From positions 6,112,501-6,176,500 of the forward strand of contig NZ_CP112998.1 of NCBI RefSeq assembly GCF_026625565.1: DNA of 64,000 nt. The letters are read 5' to 3'. The position numbers and the translations under genes were made by a program. This document shows positions 1 to 11,650 of this stretch, in pieces. The notes under the pieces are model-generated. The model was not told where the DNA came from and searched no databases. It saw nothing but the letters and a program-made list of their open reading frames with translations. The stretch comes from Dyadobacter pollutisoli. Its GTDB lineage: Bacteria > Bacteroidota > Bacteroidia > Cytophagales > Spirosomataceae. Position 1 is the first letter of the stretch, and each line of letters begins with the position of its first letter.

Positions 1-2715
<2,715 letters not shown>

Positions 2716-2754
2716 CACTTCTTATTTTTCTCTTCTACTTCCAATATGACATGA

Positions 2755-2880
2755 AATGAGCCTATAAGTTTATTAGTTCATGAGTCAATGAGTAAAGAAT
2801 ACTCATAAACTTTAAACTCATAGACTTTAAACTCTAACTCAAAGATATTGTTGCTAATAACCAACAAAGACCTTGTTGGT
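2755..2880. repeat. 23S-5S spacer with tandem and inverted repeats
   Basis: The spacer is AT-rich. It holds two tandem copies of a 15-bp unit CTCATA(A/G)ACTTTAAA and a partial third near 2804-2840. Upstream, around 2760-2795, lie partly complementary stretches (TATAAGTTT, CATGAGT) that could pair with the tandem units. Immediately before 5S an inverted repeat ACCAACAA/TTGTTGGT lies at about 2860-2880. I infer RNA-processing stems; no gene is seen. Confidence 0.5.
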
Positions 2881-2985
2881 GGCTATTGGCCTGGTGTTCA
2901 CCTCTTCCCATCCCGAACAGAGAAGTTAAGCCCAGAACCGCCGATGATACTTGGATCAAACCTGGTAAAGTAGGTAGCCGCCACA
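2876..2985 (+). rRNA. rrf: 5S ribosomal RNA
   Basis: This is the third rRNA of the operon and part of the large subunit. The conserved cores CACCTCTTCCCAT, CCGAACAGAGAAGTTAAGC and GCCGATGATACT are present. Helix I can form between GGTGGCT at the 5' end and AGCCGCC at the 3' end. Length is about 110 nt, normal for the family. A strong intrinsic terminator follows directly. The exact ends are estimated from the helix I pairing. Confidence 0.95.
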
Positions 2986-2999
2986 ATACCATTATACTA

Positions 3000-3028
3000 A
3001 GACCATCTCAAAAGGATGGTCTTTTTTT
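3000..3028 (+). terminator. Intrinsic terminator of the rRNA operon
   Basis: An 8-bp perfect stem AGACCATC/GATGGTCT has a 7-nt loop and is followed by an unbroken T7 tract. It lies 14 nt after 5S and should end the rRNA transcript. Confidence 0.9.
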
Positions 3029-3240
3029 GTGTTTACCTCTTTCCACTCGCCCGCGAGCCCGGCCCGGACAGAGAAGTTAAGCGGGGCTGCCTAAGCCGGG
3101 GGCGCCCAGCCAGCGTGGCCCGACCCAGAACCGCCGATGATACTGGGAGACTCTCTTGGATTAGGCGCCCGCGACCAAACCTGGGCGGTCCCACTTGGTA
3201 AAGCAGGTCGGATCGTCTAGGTAACCGTCATAATATTATA
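3029..3240 (+). pseudogene. Second 5S-like sequence broken by GC-rich inserts
   Basis: Segments of the neighbouring 5S gene reappear in the same order: the CACCTC block, CCGGACAGAGAAGTTAAGC (one change), an exact 21-nt match covering CCCAGAACCGCCGATGATACT minus its ends, TTGGAT, CAAACCTGG and TAAAGCAGGT. Between them lie about six extra blocks of 10 to 41 nt, several very rich in GC. The copy lacks the 5' strand of helix I and starts right after the terminator T-tract, so it probably cannot fold as normal 5S. It could be a decayed duplicate, a 5S-derived RNA with expanded helices, or an assembly artefact. Confidence 0.75.
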
Positions 3241-3243
3241 AGC

Positions 3244-3276
3244 AACCGTGTTCCCTCAGAGGGATGGCGGTTTTAG
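3244..3276 (+). terminator. Terminator-like hairpin after the 5S-like copy
   Basis: AACCG pairs with CGGTT and, inside an internal loop, TCCCT pairs with AGGGA. A short run of four T follows. Its position mirrors that of the terminator behind the true 5S. Confidence 0.55.
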
Positions 3277-3327
3277 CGTTGCAAGATATCTGGAAATGAA
3301 TAGGTACAATTGCCTTCGCAGTAATAA

Positions 3328-3359
3328 AAAGGCTTCAGGAACTGGTTCCTGAAGCCTTT
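3328..3359 (-). terminator. Intrinsic terminator of dxs
   Basis: A 13-bp perfect stem AAAGGCTTCAGGA/TCCTGAAGCCTTT with a short loop. Read on the minus strand it is followed by TTTTTATTAC. It lies about 50 nt after the dxs stop codon. Confidence 0.85.
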
Positions 3360-3411
3360 GATATGATAATATCAGATAATATCAAAAATCTAATTGAAGC
3401 CCTTTGAAATC

Positions 3412-5352
3412 TCAATAAAGAACAGGCTTATTGACTTTCGTAGACATTAACTCTGTTACCGAGTTGACAATGCCTGCTGTGTCTAAGCCGCATTCCTGGT
3501 ATAATTCGTTGGGTTCGCCGTGTTCAACTATGTTATCAGGTATCCCCAGTCTTTTTATTTGAGAAGAGTAGTTGTTGTCAATCATGAATTCCACAACCGC
3601 GCTACCAAAACCGCCTTGTAAGCAACCATCTTCTACGGTTACGACCTTGTCAAAGACTGAGAAGATTTCGTGAAGCAGAGGCTCATCTAAGGGCTTTGCA
3701 AAGCGCATGTCATATAACCCTGGCGATATACCTTGTTTTTCCAATAGATCACATGCCTGTTGAGCAAAGTTACCCAACGGCCCGAATGACAGAATCGCGA
3801 TGTCAGACCCTTTCTTAACTAATCTGCCCTTCCCTATCGTGATTTCTTCAAATGCTGTTTTCCATTGCGGCATCACACCGTTACCTCTTGGATAACGAAT
3901 GGTGAAAGCTTTTGTTCCGGACTGAAATGACTCCAATTGCGCAGTATACATCATGTTTCTCAACTCCTGCTCGTTCATCGGAGAAGCTACAACCATATTG
4001 GGAATGCACCGCATAAAAGCGATGTCGTACACACCATGATGCGTTGGGCCGTCAGCCCCTACCAGGCCGGCACGGTCCAGGCAAAAAATCACGGGTAATT
4101 CCTGAATGCAAACGTCATGGACTACCTGGTCATATGCACGTTGCATGAAAGTCGAATATATATTACAATAAACGACTTCGCCCCGGGTAGCCATTCCCGC
4201 TGAGAATGTAACAGCATGTTGTTCCGCTATTCCTACGTCAAATGCGCGGTCAGGAATAGCTTCCATCATTATGTTTAATGAAGATCCTGACGGCATCGCA
4301 GGCGTAACCCCAACAATCTTAGGGTTTACATTGGCCAACTCAACAATTGTATTGCCGAAAACATCCTGATATTTAGGAGCCTGGGGAGTGTCGTGTACTT
4401 TTTTCTTTATTTCTCCTGTGATCTTATCAAAAACACCTGGTGCATGCCATTTGGTCTGATCCTTTTCAGCAGGGCCGTAGCCTTTTCCTTTTACTGTAAG
4501 GCAATGTAGCAGCTTTGGACCGGGGATACTTTTGAGATCTTTTAGAACTTCTGTCAGGTGACTGATATCATTGCCATCAATCGGGCCAAAGTATCTTAAT
4601 CCTAATGATTCAAAGAGGTTACTTTGACGAAGTATGGCGGTTTTCATTACCGTTTCTACTTTCGATACAATCTCCTGGGCGCTTTTACCGAAATTGCTCA
4701 TTTTGCCCAACAAGTTCCAGACTTCGTCCCTGAACTTATTATAGGTTTGAGAGGTGGTAATGTCGGTAAGATATTCTTTGAGCGCCCCTACATTCGGATC
4801 AATGGCCATGCAATTATCATTCAGGATAATCAACAGGTTTGAGTCCGTTGCTCCTGCATGGTTCATCCCTTCGAAAGCCATTCCGGCCGTCATAGCACCA
4901 TCGCCTATGATAGCAATGTGCTGACGTTCGAAATTCTTCTCCAGAGCGGATGCCACTGCCATACCTAATGCAGCTGAAATGGACGTAGACGAATGTCCAA
5001 CTCCAAAAGCGTCATATATGCTCTCTTTTCTTTTTGGAAAGCCTGAAAGGCCTCCATAAGTACGGTTCGAGTGAAAATTATCCCTCCTGCCGGTAAGAAT
5101 TTTATGGCCGTAAGCCTGGTGTCCCACATCCCATACCAACTGGTCGTCAGGGGTATTAAAAACGTAATGTAGCGCAACGCTTAATTCTACTACACCAAGA
5201 CTAGCTCCAAAATGACCTCCGTAAACAGAAACATTATCAATTATAAACTGACGTAATTCATTACATACCTGGGGAAGTTGCGAACTGTCGAGTTTACGTA
5301 AGTCCTCTGGAGAATCAATTTTAGCTAATAATTTTCCTGGTGTTATAAGCAT
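3412..5352 (-). CDS. dxs: 1-deoxy-D-xylulose-5-phosphate synthase
   Basis: This thiamine-diphosphate enzyme joins pyruvate and glyceraldehyde 3-phosphate in the first step of the MEP isoprenoid pathway, in the cytoplasm. At 646 aa it has the normal length. Visible motifs are WDVGHQAYGHKILTGR (about residue 74), the ThDP motif GDGAMTAG followed by a conserved Asn (about 150-180), the DRAGLVGADGPTHHG segment of the pyrimidine-binding domain (about 425) and a C-terminal transketolase domain. ATG start at 5350-5352. It is a single gene with its own terminator. dxr of the same pathway lies at 33268, so the two are unlinked. The call is secure. Confidence 0.97.
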   Translation of the reverse strand: MLITPGKLLAKIDSPEDLRKLDSSQLPQVCNELRQFIIDNVSVYGGHFGASLGVVELSVALHYVFNTPDDQLVWDVGHQAYGHKILTGRRDNFHSNRTYGGLSGFPKRKESIYDAFGVGHSSTSISAALGMAVASALEKNFERQHIAIIGDGAMTAGMAFEGMNHAGATDSNLLIILNDNCMAIDPNVGALKEYLTDITTSQTYNKFRDEVWNLLGKMSNFGKSAQEIVSKVETVMKTAILRQSNLFESLGLRYFGPIDGNDISHLTEVLKDLKSIPGPKLLHCLTVKGKGYGPAEKDQTKWHAPGVFDKITGEIKKKVHDTPQAPKYQDVFGNTIVELANVNPKIVGVTPAMPSGSSLNIMMEAIPDRAFDVGIAEQHAVTFSAGMATRGEVVYCNIYSTFMQRAYDQVVHDVCIQELPVIFCLDRAGLVGADGPTHHGVYDIAFMRCIPNMVVASPMNEQELRNMMYTAQLESFQSGTKAFTIRYPRGNGVMPQWKTAFEEITIGKGRLVKKGSDIAILSFGPLGNFAQQACDLLEKQGISPGLYDMRFAKPLDEPLLHEIFSVFDKVVTVEDGCLQGGFGSAVVEFMIDNNYSSQIKRLGIPDNIVEHGEPNELYQECGLDTAGIVNSVTELMSTKVNKPVLY

Positions 5353-5435
5353 ATGGTGGACTATTAATCAGATTTCGGCAACCGTTTTATTCAAAATATG
5401 AACAAAATTAATCAAATGGGTATTAAATCTGACTT

Positions 5436-6350
5436 TTATTTTTGCTGGCTTGCCTTGAAGAGCTTTTGCTTTTCTTCCTTGGTAAGGCTTTCATAACCAG
5501 ACTTGGAAATTTTATCCAGTATAGAGTCAATTTCCATCTGATCAGGCATTTCTATAGTTCCCGAAGATGATGATGAGTACACACTGCTACTGCGATATAC
5601 TTGTCTTTCACGGTACGTTACCTGCATGGAGGGACGCTTTCGAAAAAGTCTGGACCAACCGTTCATTACTGCATAGAGCGGCTTTCCAAGATCTGTCCCA
5701 CTTTGCAATAGTTTGATAAAAACGTACCCAACAAATGCGCCTCCCAGGTGGGCGAGATTACCACCTGCATTAGGACCCACAGTTTGAGCCAAAGACAGAA
5801 TAATGTAAAATAGCGCGATGAATTTGATCCTTACCGGCCCTAAAAAGATTAGATTGAAGGTATAGTTCGGCAGTAAAGTTGAAGCGCCTACTGCCACAGA
5901 AAATGCAGCTGCGGAAGCTCCCAGCATTCTGGATCCAACGATGTGGGCCTGGAAGTAAGGAAGAATGTTATACAGGACAATGTAGATCAGTCCGCCGGCA
6001 ATACCGCCGAGCATATACAATGCGATCACCCTTTTTGCACCCAAATATTCGTCTACAAGCTTCCCAAACCAATAGAGAAACAGCATGTTGAACAGAATAT
6101 GAAATATATCGTCGTGTGTGAAAAAGTAGGTTATAAGTGTCCAGGGCTTGTATAGAAACTCGTAGGTAGCAGCGGGAAGCTGTAGAGAATTAATAACCGC
6201 CACGTATACATTCGAAGACTGAGAGAGTGTCAGAATAATTTTTAAAAGCAGTAATACCAGGAATACTGCCGTATTGATCAAAATTATTTTTATCAGTGCA
6301 TTCTCTGATTTCGCGAATTCCCTTTTTACGTCGTCAACAATATTGCTCAT
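5436..6350 (-). CDS. Rhomboid family intramembrane serine protease (downstream copy)
   Basis: A 304-aa polytopic membrane protein. A short N-terminal cytoplasmic stretch and a first membrane segment (about residues 18-40) precede the six-helix rhomboid core. The catalytic serine lies in GASAAAFS (about 144), where most rhomboids have GASGA. The partner histidine is in AHLGGAFVGY (about 200). A Ser-rich tail of about 90 residues follows, ending in a charged helix that resembles a DUF6576-type tail. It starts 3 nt after the stop of the upstream rhomboid, so both are probably cotranscribed. The substrate is unknown. Confidence 0.9.
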   Translation of the reverse strand: MSNIVDDVKREFAKSENALIKIILINTAVFLVLLLLKIILTLSQSSNVYVAVINSLQLPAATYEFLYKPWTLITYFFTHDDIFHILFNMLFLYWFGKLVDEYLGAKRVIALYMLGGIAGGLIYIVLYNILPYFQAHIVGSRMLGASAAAFSVAVGASTLLPNYTFNLIFLGPVRIKFIALFYIILSLAQTVGPNAGGNLAHLGGAFVGYVFIKLLQSGTDLGKPLYAVMNGWSRLFRKRPSMQVTYRERQVYRSSSVYSSSSSGTIEMPDQMEIDSILDKISKSGYESLTKEEKQKLFKASQQK

Positions 6351-6353
6351 CTT

Positions 6354-7157
6354 TCAATAGAAATTTGTTTTTTGCGTACCCCAGTAACGCAACAATATAT
6401 ATGCAAATAGCATTCCTCCAATGTGCGCAAAATGCGCAACATTATCTGACTGAGCATTTTGGATTCCTGAATACAATTCATACAATCCGTAAAAAGCGAC
6501 GAAATATTTAGCCTTTATTGGGAAGGGCACAAATAGCAGGAAAAGCTCAGTATTTGGAAATAATAATCCAAACGCCATAAGGATGCCGAAAATTGCTCCG
6601 GAAGCCCCTACCATCGGCGTATTGATCAAACGTTCGTAATAAGCATTAACAAAATTTACACTATCCTGAATATAACTGGTATTAGTTGGATTTCCTTCAA
6701 ATTTATTTAAAAAATCAAGACTGGATTCGTAAATGCCTTTCGCATGTTTACTCATAAATTCTGCCAGCCCGTCGGGTGTAGGGTTTTGTGTAAATATCTC
6801 AACAGCCTGGTGTACCTGACTGTTCTCAAAATAGTCAATTCCTGAGAAAAGAAGGCCGGCGCCTATCCCTGTAAAAAAGTAGAAAAACAGAAAGCGTTTT
6901 TGCCCCCACATCCTTTCAAGCAAGGGACCAAACATGAATAGCCCGAACATATTACTGAACAAATGGCCCAAACTGCCGTGCAGGAACATGTACGTGACAA
7001 ACTGAAAAATATGGAAATGTGGTGACAACAATGATCTGAGGGCGAAATCCTCACTTAAATTCATGATACTGGAATCGACCAGGTAAAACAGAATATTGAG
7101 AATAAGCAGGTTTCTAACAGTTGGGGTTATGGCTAACATATAAAATTTTAAAATCAA
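6354..7157 (-). CDS. Rhomboid family intramembrane serine protease (upstream copy)
   Basis: A 267-aa membrane protein with rhomboid signatures: HxxxN-type HLFSNMFGLFMFG (about 65), WGQKRF (about 85), the catalytic serine in GASGAIFGI (about 184) and the histidine in AHIGGMLFAY (about 243). An insertion of about 75 residues lies between the helix ending FSGIDYF and the catalytic serine. This loop is predicted extracytoplasmic and is absent from the downstream paralog. Gene order mutL-rhomboid-rhomboid on the minus strand, with gaps of 42 and 3 nt, suggests one operon. Confidence 0.92.
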   Translation of the reverse strand: MILKFYMLAITPTVRNLLILNILFYLVDSSIMNLSEDFALRSLLSPHFHIFQFVTYMFLHGSLGHLFSNMFGLFMFGPLLERMWGQKRFLFFYFFTGIGAGLLFSGIDYFENSQVHQAVEIFTQNPTPDGLAEFMSKHAKGIYESSLDFLNKFEGNPTNTSYIQDSVNFVNAYYERLINTPMVGASGAIFGILMAFGLLFPNTELFLLFVPFPIKAKYFVAFYGLYELYSGIQNAQSDNVAHFAHIGGMLFAYILLRYWGTQKTNFY

Positions 7158-7199
7158 GGATTAGAGTTCAATAACTGCTTGCTGCATATTTTTGTTTCC

Positions 7200-9086
7200 C
7201 TAGTTTTTAAATATGCTGCTGAGTTTATCCATGGTCAGCAAAACGATTATCGCTTCACCGCCGGGAGTACGGTTTGGATCCGTAGACGCAAACAACTGGT
7301 CAATGAGCGTGTGGATCTCAACGAAGGAAAGTTTGACGGCATAACGTACAGAAAAACGCCTTGCCAGTGAACGTGAAAGACTTTCTGGCTTATTTAGTTT
7401 CAGGTCGGAGTAGCTTTGTTTCAATTGCTCTATCAGCTCCTCAAACAGGTCTTGCTCGCTCTCCTCAGGTAAATCAGCAGGTATACCACGAATGATCAAT
7501 TCATTAGAACCAAATTCATCGAATTCAAAACCCAGACTGCGAATCTCCTTTTTCGTTTCATGCACCAGCTGCATATCCGAATGAGTCAATCGGATTGTTT
7601 TCGGAAAAAGCAGCTGCTGACAGGCGCCATTCCGGTTAGTAAGCATCTTCCGATATCGTTCGTAAAGAATTCGCTCATATGCAGCCTTTTGGTCAATGAG
7701 CATGATCCCGTCTTTGACCTGAGAAAGAATGTAACGGTTGTGAAGCTGAAAAAGGACCGCATCACTCTCCGGCGCAGATATGACTTCGGAAGCCATTCTG
7801 TTCACCTTGCTCGCTACCGTCTTCGCATGTTCCTGATAAGCGGGTCTCGAAATAGCAGTCGTATTCATCTCAAATGCAGCTAGCTCGCGGCTCCTGTCCT
7901 CCGAATTCTGTAACCCTTCGAACAACTTGTTCCAATTCGTCAGGTTGGATTTTGAATGACCGGCTTCGTCTTTTCTGGATTGGGCAGCCCAGTCTGGCAT
8001 CACAGTCCTTGGTATCAGATTGTGGTTCTGATCGGAAGGAGAAGGATTTAGAAAATTAATATTATCATCAAAATCAATGGACTGAGACAGATTGTAAACA
8101 CCCACTGCCTTCTTAACCGCAGCCATAATGATAGCATATACCGATCGTTCGTCATCAAATTTGATCTCCGTTTTAGTCGGGTGGATATTGATATCAATGT
8201 GAGAAGGATCAATTTCAATGAACAGCACATAGAATGGATGGCTTCCCTCGGGAATCGTCCCGTCAAATGCGCTGATCACCGCATGGTGCATATAGCTATG
8301 CTTGATAAAGCGGTCGTTTACGAAGAAAAACTGCTCTCCGCGTGTCTTCCTGGCGAACTCGGGTTTACCAATGTAGCCACGCACGCTGATGTATGAGGTG
8401 TCTTCCTGGCAAAAAGCAAGTTGCTCCCGATAACTTTTGCCATAAATATCAATGATCCGGCGCACAAGCTTTCCGGATTGCAGATTGAAAACCTCAGTGT
8501 CGTTATGGTGTAACGAAAATGCTACCTGGGGATGTGCCAGTGCAACGCGCTGAAATTCATCCAGCACGTGACGCATTTCCACGGAGTTGGATTTCAGGAA
8601 ATTCCGACGTGCAGGAACGTTGAAAAACAGGTTTTTGACAGAAATATTGGTACCCTTCAAGCACGCTACTGCTTCCTGTGTTTTGATTTCTGACGCATCA
8701 ATGCGAATCAGGCTGCCTAGCTCATCAGTGTCCTCCCGGGTACGCAGCTCGACCTGGGCGACGGCTGCAATAGAGGCAAGCGCCTCCCCTCTGAATCCCA
8801 TTGTGCGTATCCTGAACAAGTCATCGGATTGCCGGATCTTGGATGTAGCGTGTCTTTCAAAAGACATTCTCGCATCGGTTTGCGACATCCCCGTGCCGTC
8901 ATCAATGATCTGGATCAATGTCCGTCCGGCTTCCCGGAGTATCACCTGAATCTGTGTCGCTTTCGCATCAATTGCATTTTCCAATAGCTCTTTCACCACA
9001 GAAGCGGGTCTTTGAACGACCTCTCCGGCGGCGATTTGATTGGCTATGGAATCTGGTAATAATTGGATGATGTCGAAAGACGGCAT
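7200..9086 (-). CDS. mutL: DNA mismatch repair protein MutL
   Basis: MutL couples mismatch recognition by MutS to strand removal. The GHKL ATPase motifs are at the N-terminus: ELLENAIDA (about 37), DDGTGM (about 60) and RGEALASI (about 93). The dimerisation domain is C-terminal. I chose the ATG at 9084-9086 (MPSFDIIQLLPDSIANQIAAGE) because family members start just before this motif. The open frame extends 76 codons further but has no homology-like sequence. Length is 628 aa. I see no DQHA(x)2E(x)4E-type endonuclease motif; the matching place reads DQKAAYERILYE, so the nuclease function is uncertain. Confidence 0.95.
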   Translation of the reverse strand: MPSFDIIQLLPDSIANQIAAGEVVQRPASVVKELLENAIDAKATQIQVILREAGRTLIQIIDDGTGMSQTDARMSFERHATSKIRQSDDLFRIRTMGFRGEALASIAAVAQVELRTREDTDELGSLIRIDASEIKTQEAVACLKGTNISVKNLFFNVPARRNFLKSNSVEMRHVLDEFQRVALAHPQVAFSLHHNDTEVFNLQSGKLVRRIIDIYGKSYREQLAFCQEDTSYISVRGYIGKPEFARKTRGEQFFFVNDRFIKHSYMHHAVISAFDGTIPEGSHPFYVLFIEIDPSHIDINIHPTKTEIKFDDERSVYAIIMAAVKKAVGVYNLSQSIDFDDNINFLNPSPSDQNHNLIPRTVMPDWAAQSRKDEAGHSKSNLTNWNKLFEGLQNSEDRSRELAAFEMNTTAISRPAYQEHAKTVASKVNRMASEVISAPESDAVLFQLHNRYILSQVKDGIMLIDQKAAYERILYERYRKMLTNRNGACQQLLFPKTIRLTHSDMQLVHETKKEIRSLGFEFDEFGSNELIIRGIPADLPEESEQDLFEELIEQLKQSYSDLKLNKPESLSRSLARRFSVRYAVKLSFVEIHTLIDQLFASTDPNRTPGGEAIIVLLTMDKLSSIFKN

Positions 9087-9326
9087 GTGCGGATTGCTAT
9101 TTATTTTACTATAACAAATAAACAAAATTTTTTTAACAGCCGGGTTAAAATTGACGGGTAGTAAGCAAGGGAAGGCTCCTTTTATTCTTTTTTCAATCGA
9201 AATAATTACATTATTTATTGAAATTTTATAGATTATTAGAACGTTTTTGTAGTAAGTTTTTGTTGACCTTAAATATTTTGTATATCTTGGGATACTAAAC
9301 TCCCGACTTAACAACCTGATCCTGAC

Positions 9327-9491
9327 ATGAAAGCACCCATTTTTAGAAGATTCAATTTTACTATGGCATTACAGTGGCTTATATTTTTGCCGGTAATATT
9401 GCCTCTTTGTATCATATTCGGAGCCTTGCAAGGGGTAATGACTATGGTGGAGAAAATGGCACAAAGAATGTGGATGGATATGGAGTTGTAA
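9327..9491 (+). CDS. 54-aa single-pass membrane peptide
   Basis: This open frame starts with MKAPIFRRFNFTMALQW and ends MWMDMEL before TAA. A hydrophobic stretch of about 18 residues (WLIFLPVILPLCIIFGAL) would span the membrane once, with a basic N-terminal side. It is alone on the plus strand, divergent from mutL, has TTTTTGTTGAC and a TATCTTGG-like element about 30-80 nt upstream, and ends 33 nt before a strong terminator. I do not recognise a family. Isolation between promoter-like and terminator signals supports a real small gene; conservation would settle it. Confidence 0.55.
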   Translation: MKAPIFRRFNFTMALQWLIFLPVILPLCIIFGALQGVMTMVEKMAQRMWMDMEL

Positions 9492-9523
9492 TTTGCGAAT
9501 CGATCTATATCAAGTTTATATAA

Positions 9524-9560
9524 AGCAAAAGAGCCCGGAAACTTTCCGGGCTCTTTTGCT
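9524..9560. terminator. Bidirectional terminator
   Basis: AGCAAAAGAGCCCGGAAA pairs almost perfectly with TTTCCGGGCTCTTTTGCT. The A-rich and T-rich flanks allow termination in both directions, for the small membrane peptide gene and for the NagB-like gene. Confidence 0.88.
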
Positions 9561-9572
9561 TATTCATTACTT

Positions 9573-11549
9573 TCAGAATTTCCATCTCACAAAGGCTTCC
9601 ATTGCCTCATATTCCGCAAGTCCCAGCTCATCGTACAAATGAGCGGTAGCACGGTTGCGCTCCTCGGCCCGCTGCCAGAATTCCCTGGAATCTTCTCCCT
9701 GGAACACCACACCGTCCTTTTGTGACTGATGTTTGAAAATTCCCTGGCGTTTTTTCAAAACCTGGTCCGGGCTCATTGGCACAGCCATCTCGATTTCATA
9801 TATATCCCATTCCGCCCAGGCGCCACGGTACAACCATACCCAGCAATCCTTCATGAAGTTTTTATGTTTCGAGCGCTGTAATGCTGCTTCGATAGCGTCC
9901 CAGCAAACTTTGTGCGTTCCGTGCGGATCGGCAAAGTCTCCCGCCGCGTAAATCTGATGCGGTTTGATTTCTTCGATCAGGTTTTCAATGATCTTGATAT
10001 CTTCTTCGCCAATTGGTTTTTTCTGAACAGTACCTGTTTCGTAGAAAGGCATGTCCAGGAAATGCGCCTGGCTCGTAGGGATTCCTACAAACCGGCATGT
10101 TGCCTTAGCCTCACCTCTACGAAGCAATCCTTTTACCTTACGTATTTCGGGAGTGTCAATTTCACTGTCTTTGGTATGTTTCAGGAATTCCTTGGCATCC
10201 AGGAACAGTTTGTTTGCATCAGGACTTTTTATTCCAAAACCATTATTGAAATCAACCACGAAGTCAATAAAACGTAATGCTTCGTCGTCAGCTACGGCAA
10301 TGTTACCGGAAGTCTGATACGCCACATGCACTTCATGGCCCTGGTCAACGAGTCTCTGGAAAGTACCGCCCATTGAGATGATATCGTCATCCGGGTGAGG
10401 ACTGAAAATCAGGACGCGTTTTTTCGCAGGCTGCGCTCTTTCCGGACGATGTGTATCGTCGGCATTAGGCTTGCCACCTGGCCAGCCAGTAATCGTATGT
10501 TGTAATTGATTGAAAACGTTAATGTTGATCTCATAACCAGAACCGTACTGGGCCAGCAAATCGCTCATCCCGTTATCATTGTAATCCTTATCTGTCAATT
10601 TCAGAATAGGTTTGTTCAATGCACCGGAAAGATATGTGATCGCTTTTTTGATCATTTTATTATCCCAAACCACAGAATCAACCGCCCAAGGGGTTTTGAT
10701 ACGGGTTAGTTCGGTAGCCGCACTTTCGTCGACAACAAATGAAACGTCGGGATGTGCTTGCAGGTAAGAAGCGGGGTTAAGCTCCGTAACCGGTCCTTCC
10801 ACAGCGCCACGGATAACCGAAGCTTTTCTTTCACCCCAAGCCAGCAGGACGATACGACGGGCATTCAAAATCGGTGCAACACCTAATGTGATCGCTTTAC
10901 GAGGCACATTATGCAAGCCGCCAAATTCCATTCCCGCAGCAACCCGTGTCGAATGATCGAGTGTAATAAGTCTTGTGCGGGAGTTGATCAGCGACCCAGG
11001 CTCATTAAAACCAATGTGGCCGTTTCCACCGATGCCAAGCAATTGAAAATCCAATCCTCCTACCGCATTGATCTTGTTCTCATAGGAAGTGCAATACTCT
11101 CGCAACATAGCCGGAGGTACTGTTCCGTCGGGAAGGAAAAAGTTCTCTTTCGGAATATCTATGTGATCGAACAGCTGTTCTTTCATGAACCTGTGGTAGC
11201 TATAAATGGATTCGGGTTCCATTTGGTAATACTCATCCAGGTTAAAGGTGATCACGTTCTTAAAACTCAGGCCTTCCTCTTTATGCATCTTTACAAGAAT
11301 GGCATAAACAGTTTTGGGAGACGACCCTGTTGCAAGTCCCAAAACACAAGGCTTACCCTCTTTTTGCTTTTGACGGATTAAATCCGCGATCTCTTTGGCA
11401 ACCGCATTGGAAGCTTCCTTTGAATCGGCAAATATCTGCGTAGGTATTTTCTCGTAGGTAATAGGCTGGCCGATCGTTCCGGCTGTGCCTTTTCCGTTGT
11501 TGGAGGCTTGCATCAAAATTGTTTGGGGACTCACCGTTTGTTGGCTCAT
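9573..11549 (-). CDS. nagB: Glucosamine-6-phosphate deaminase fused to a LmbE/PIG-L domain
   Basis: The N-terminal half (about residues 35-300) is a NagB-type glucosamine/galactosamine-6-phosphate isomerase domain, with LGLATGSSP, NLDEY and GIGGNGHIGFNEPGS. This enzyme class converts glucosamine 6-phosphate to fructose 6-phosphate and ammonia. The C-terminal half (about 375-640) is a LmbE/PIG-L zinc deacetylase-like domain with the metal motif SPHPDDD and a later DPHGTH. Length is 658 aa. Such fusions are known in Bacteroidota. The second domain may deacetylate an amino-sugar substrate, which is inference. A promoter element TACTTTTG lies about 100 nt upstream. Confidence 0.92.
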   Translation of the reverse strand: MSQQTVSPQTILMQASNNGKGTAGTIGQPITYEKIPTQIFADSKEASNAVAKEIADLIRQKQKEGKPCVLGLATGSSPKTVYAILVKMHKEEGLSFKNVITFNLDEYYQMEPESIYSYHRFMKEQLFDHIDIPKENFFLPDGTVPPAMLREYCTSYENKINAVGGLDFQLLGIGGNGHIGFNEPGSLINSRTRLITLDHSTRVAAGMEFGGLHNVPRKAITLGVAPILNARRIVLLAWGERKASVIRGAVEGPVTELNPASYLQAHPDVSFVVDESAATELTRIKTPWAVDSVVWDNKMIKKAITYLSGALNKPILKLTDKDYNDNGMSDLLAQYGSGYEININVFNQLQHTITGWPGGKPNADDTHRPERAQPAKKRVLIFSPHPDDDIISMGGTFQRLVDQGHEVHVAYQTSGNIAVADDEALRFIDFVVDFNNGFGIKSPDANKLFLDAKEFLKHTKDSEIDTPEIRKVKGLLRRGEAKATCRFVGIPTSQAHFLDMPFYETGTVQKKPIGEEDIKIIENLIEEIKPHQIYAAGDFADPHGTHKVCWDAIEAALQRSKHKNFMKDCWVWLYRGAWAEWDIYEIEMAVPMSPDQVLKKRQGIFKHQSQKDGVVFQGEDSREFWQRAEERNRATAHLYDELGLAEYEAMEAFVRWKF

Positions 11550-11650
11550 AATTTGCTTGAATTTATTTTAAGAGTTTGCGAATAGACTGAGCAGTGAATT
11601 ACTGGATTTGTGCCTGAGTGTTCGATCACGCAAGACTAATTCGGTTGTGC

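Noticed and set aside
2886..3201. Two frames over the 5S genes
   Set aside because: They are translations of 5S rRNA and the 5S-like copy.
9087..9314. 76-codon N-terminal extension of MutL
   Set aside because: MutL homologs begin just before the AAGEVV motif; the extension is AT-rich and non-coding in style.
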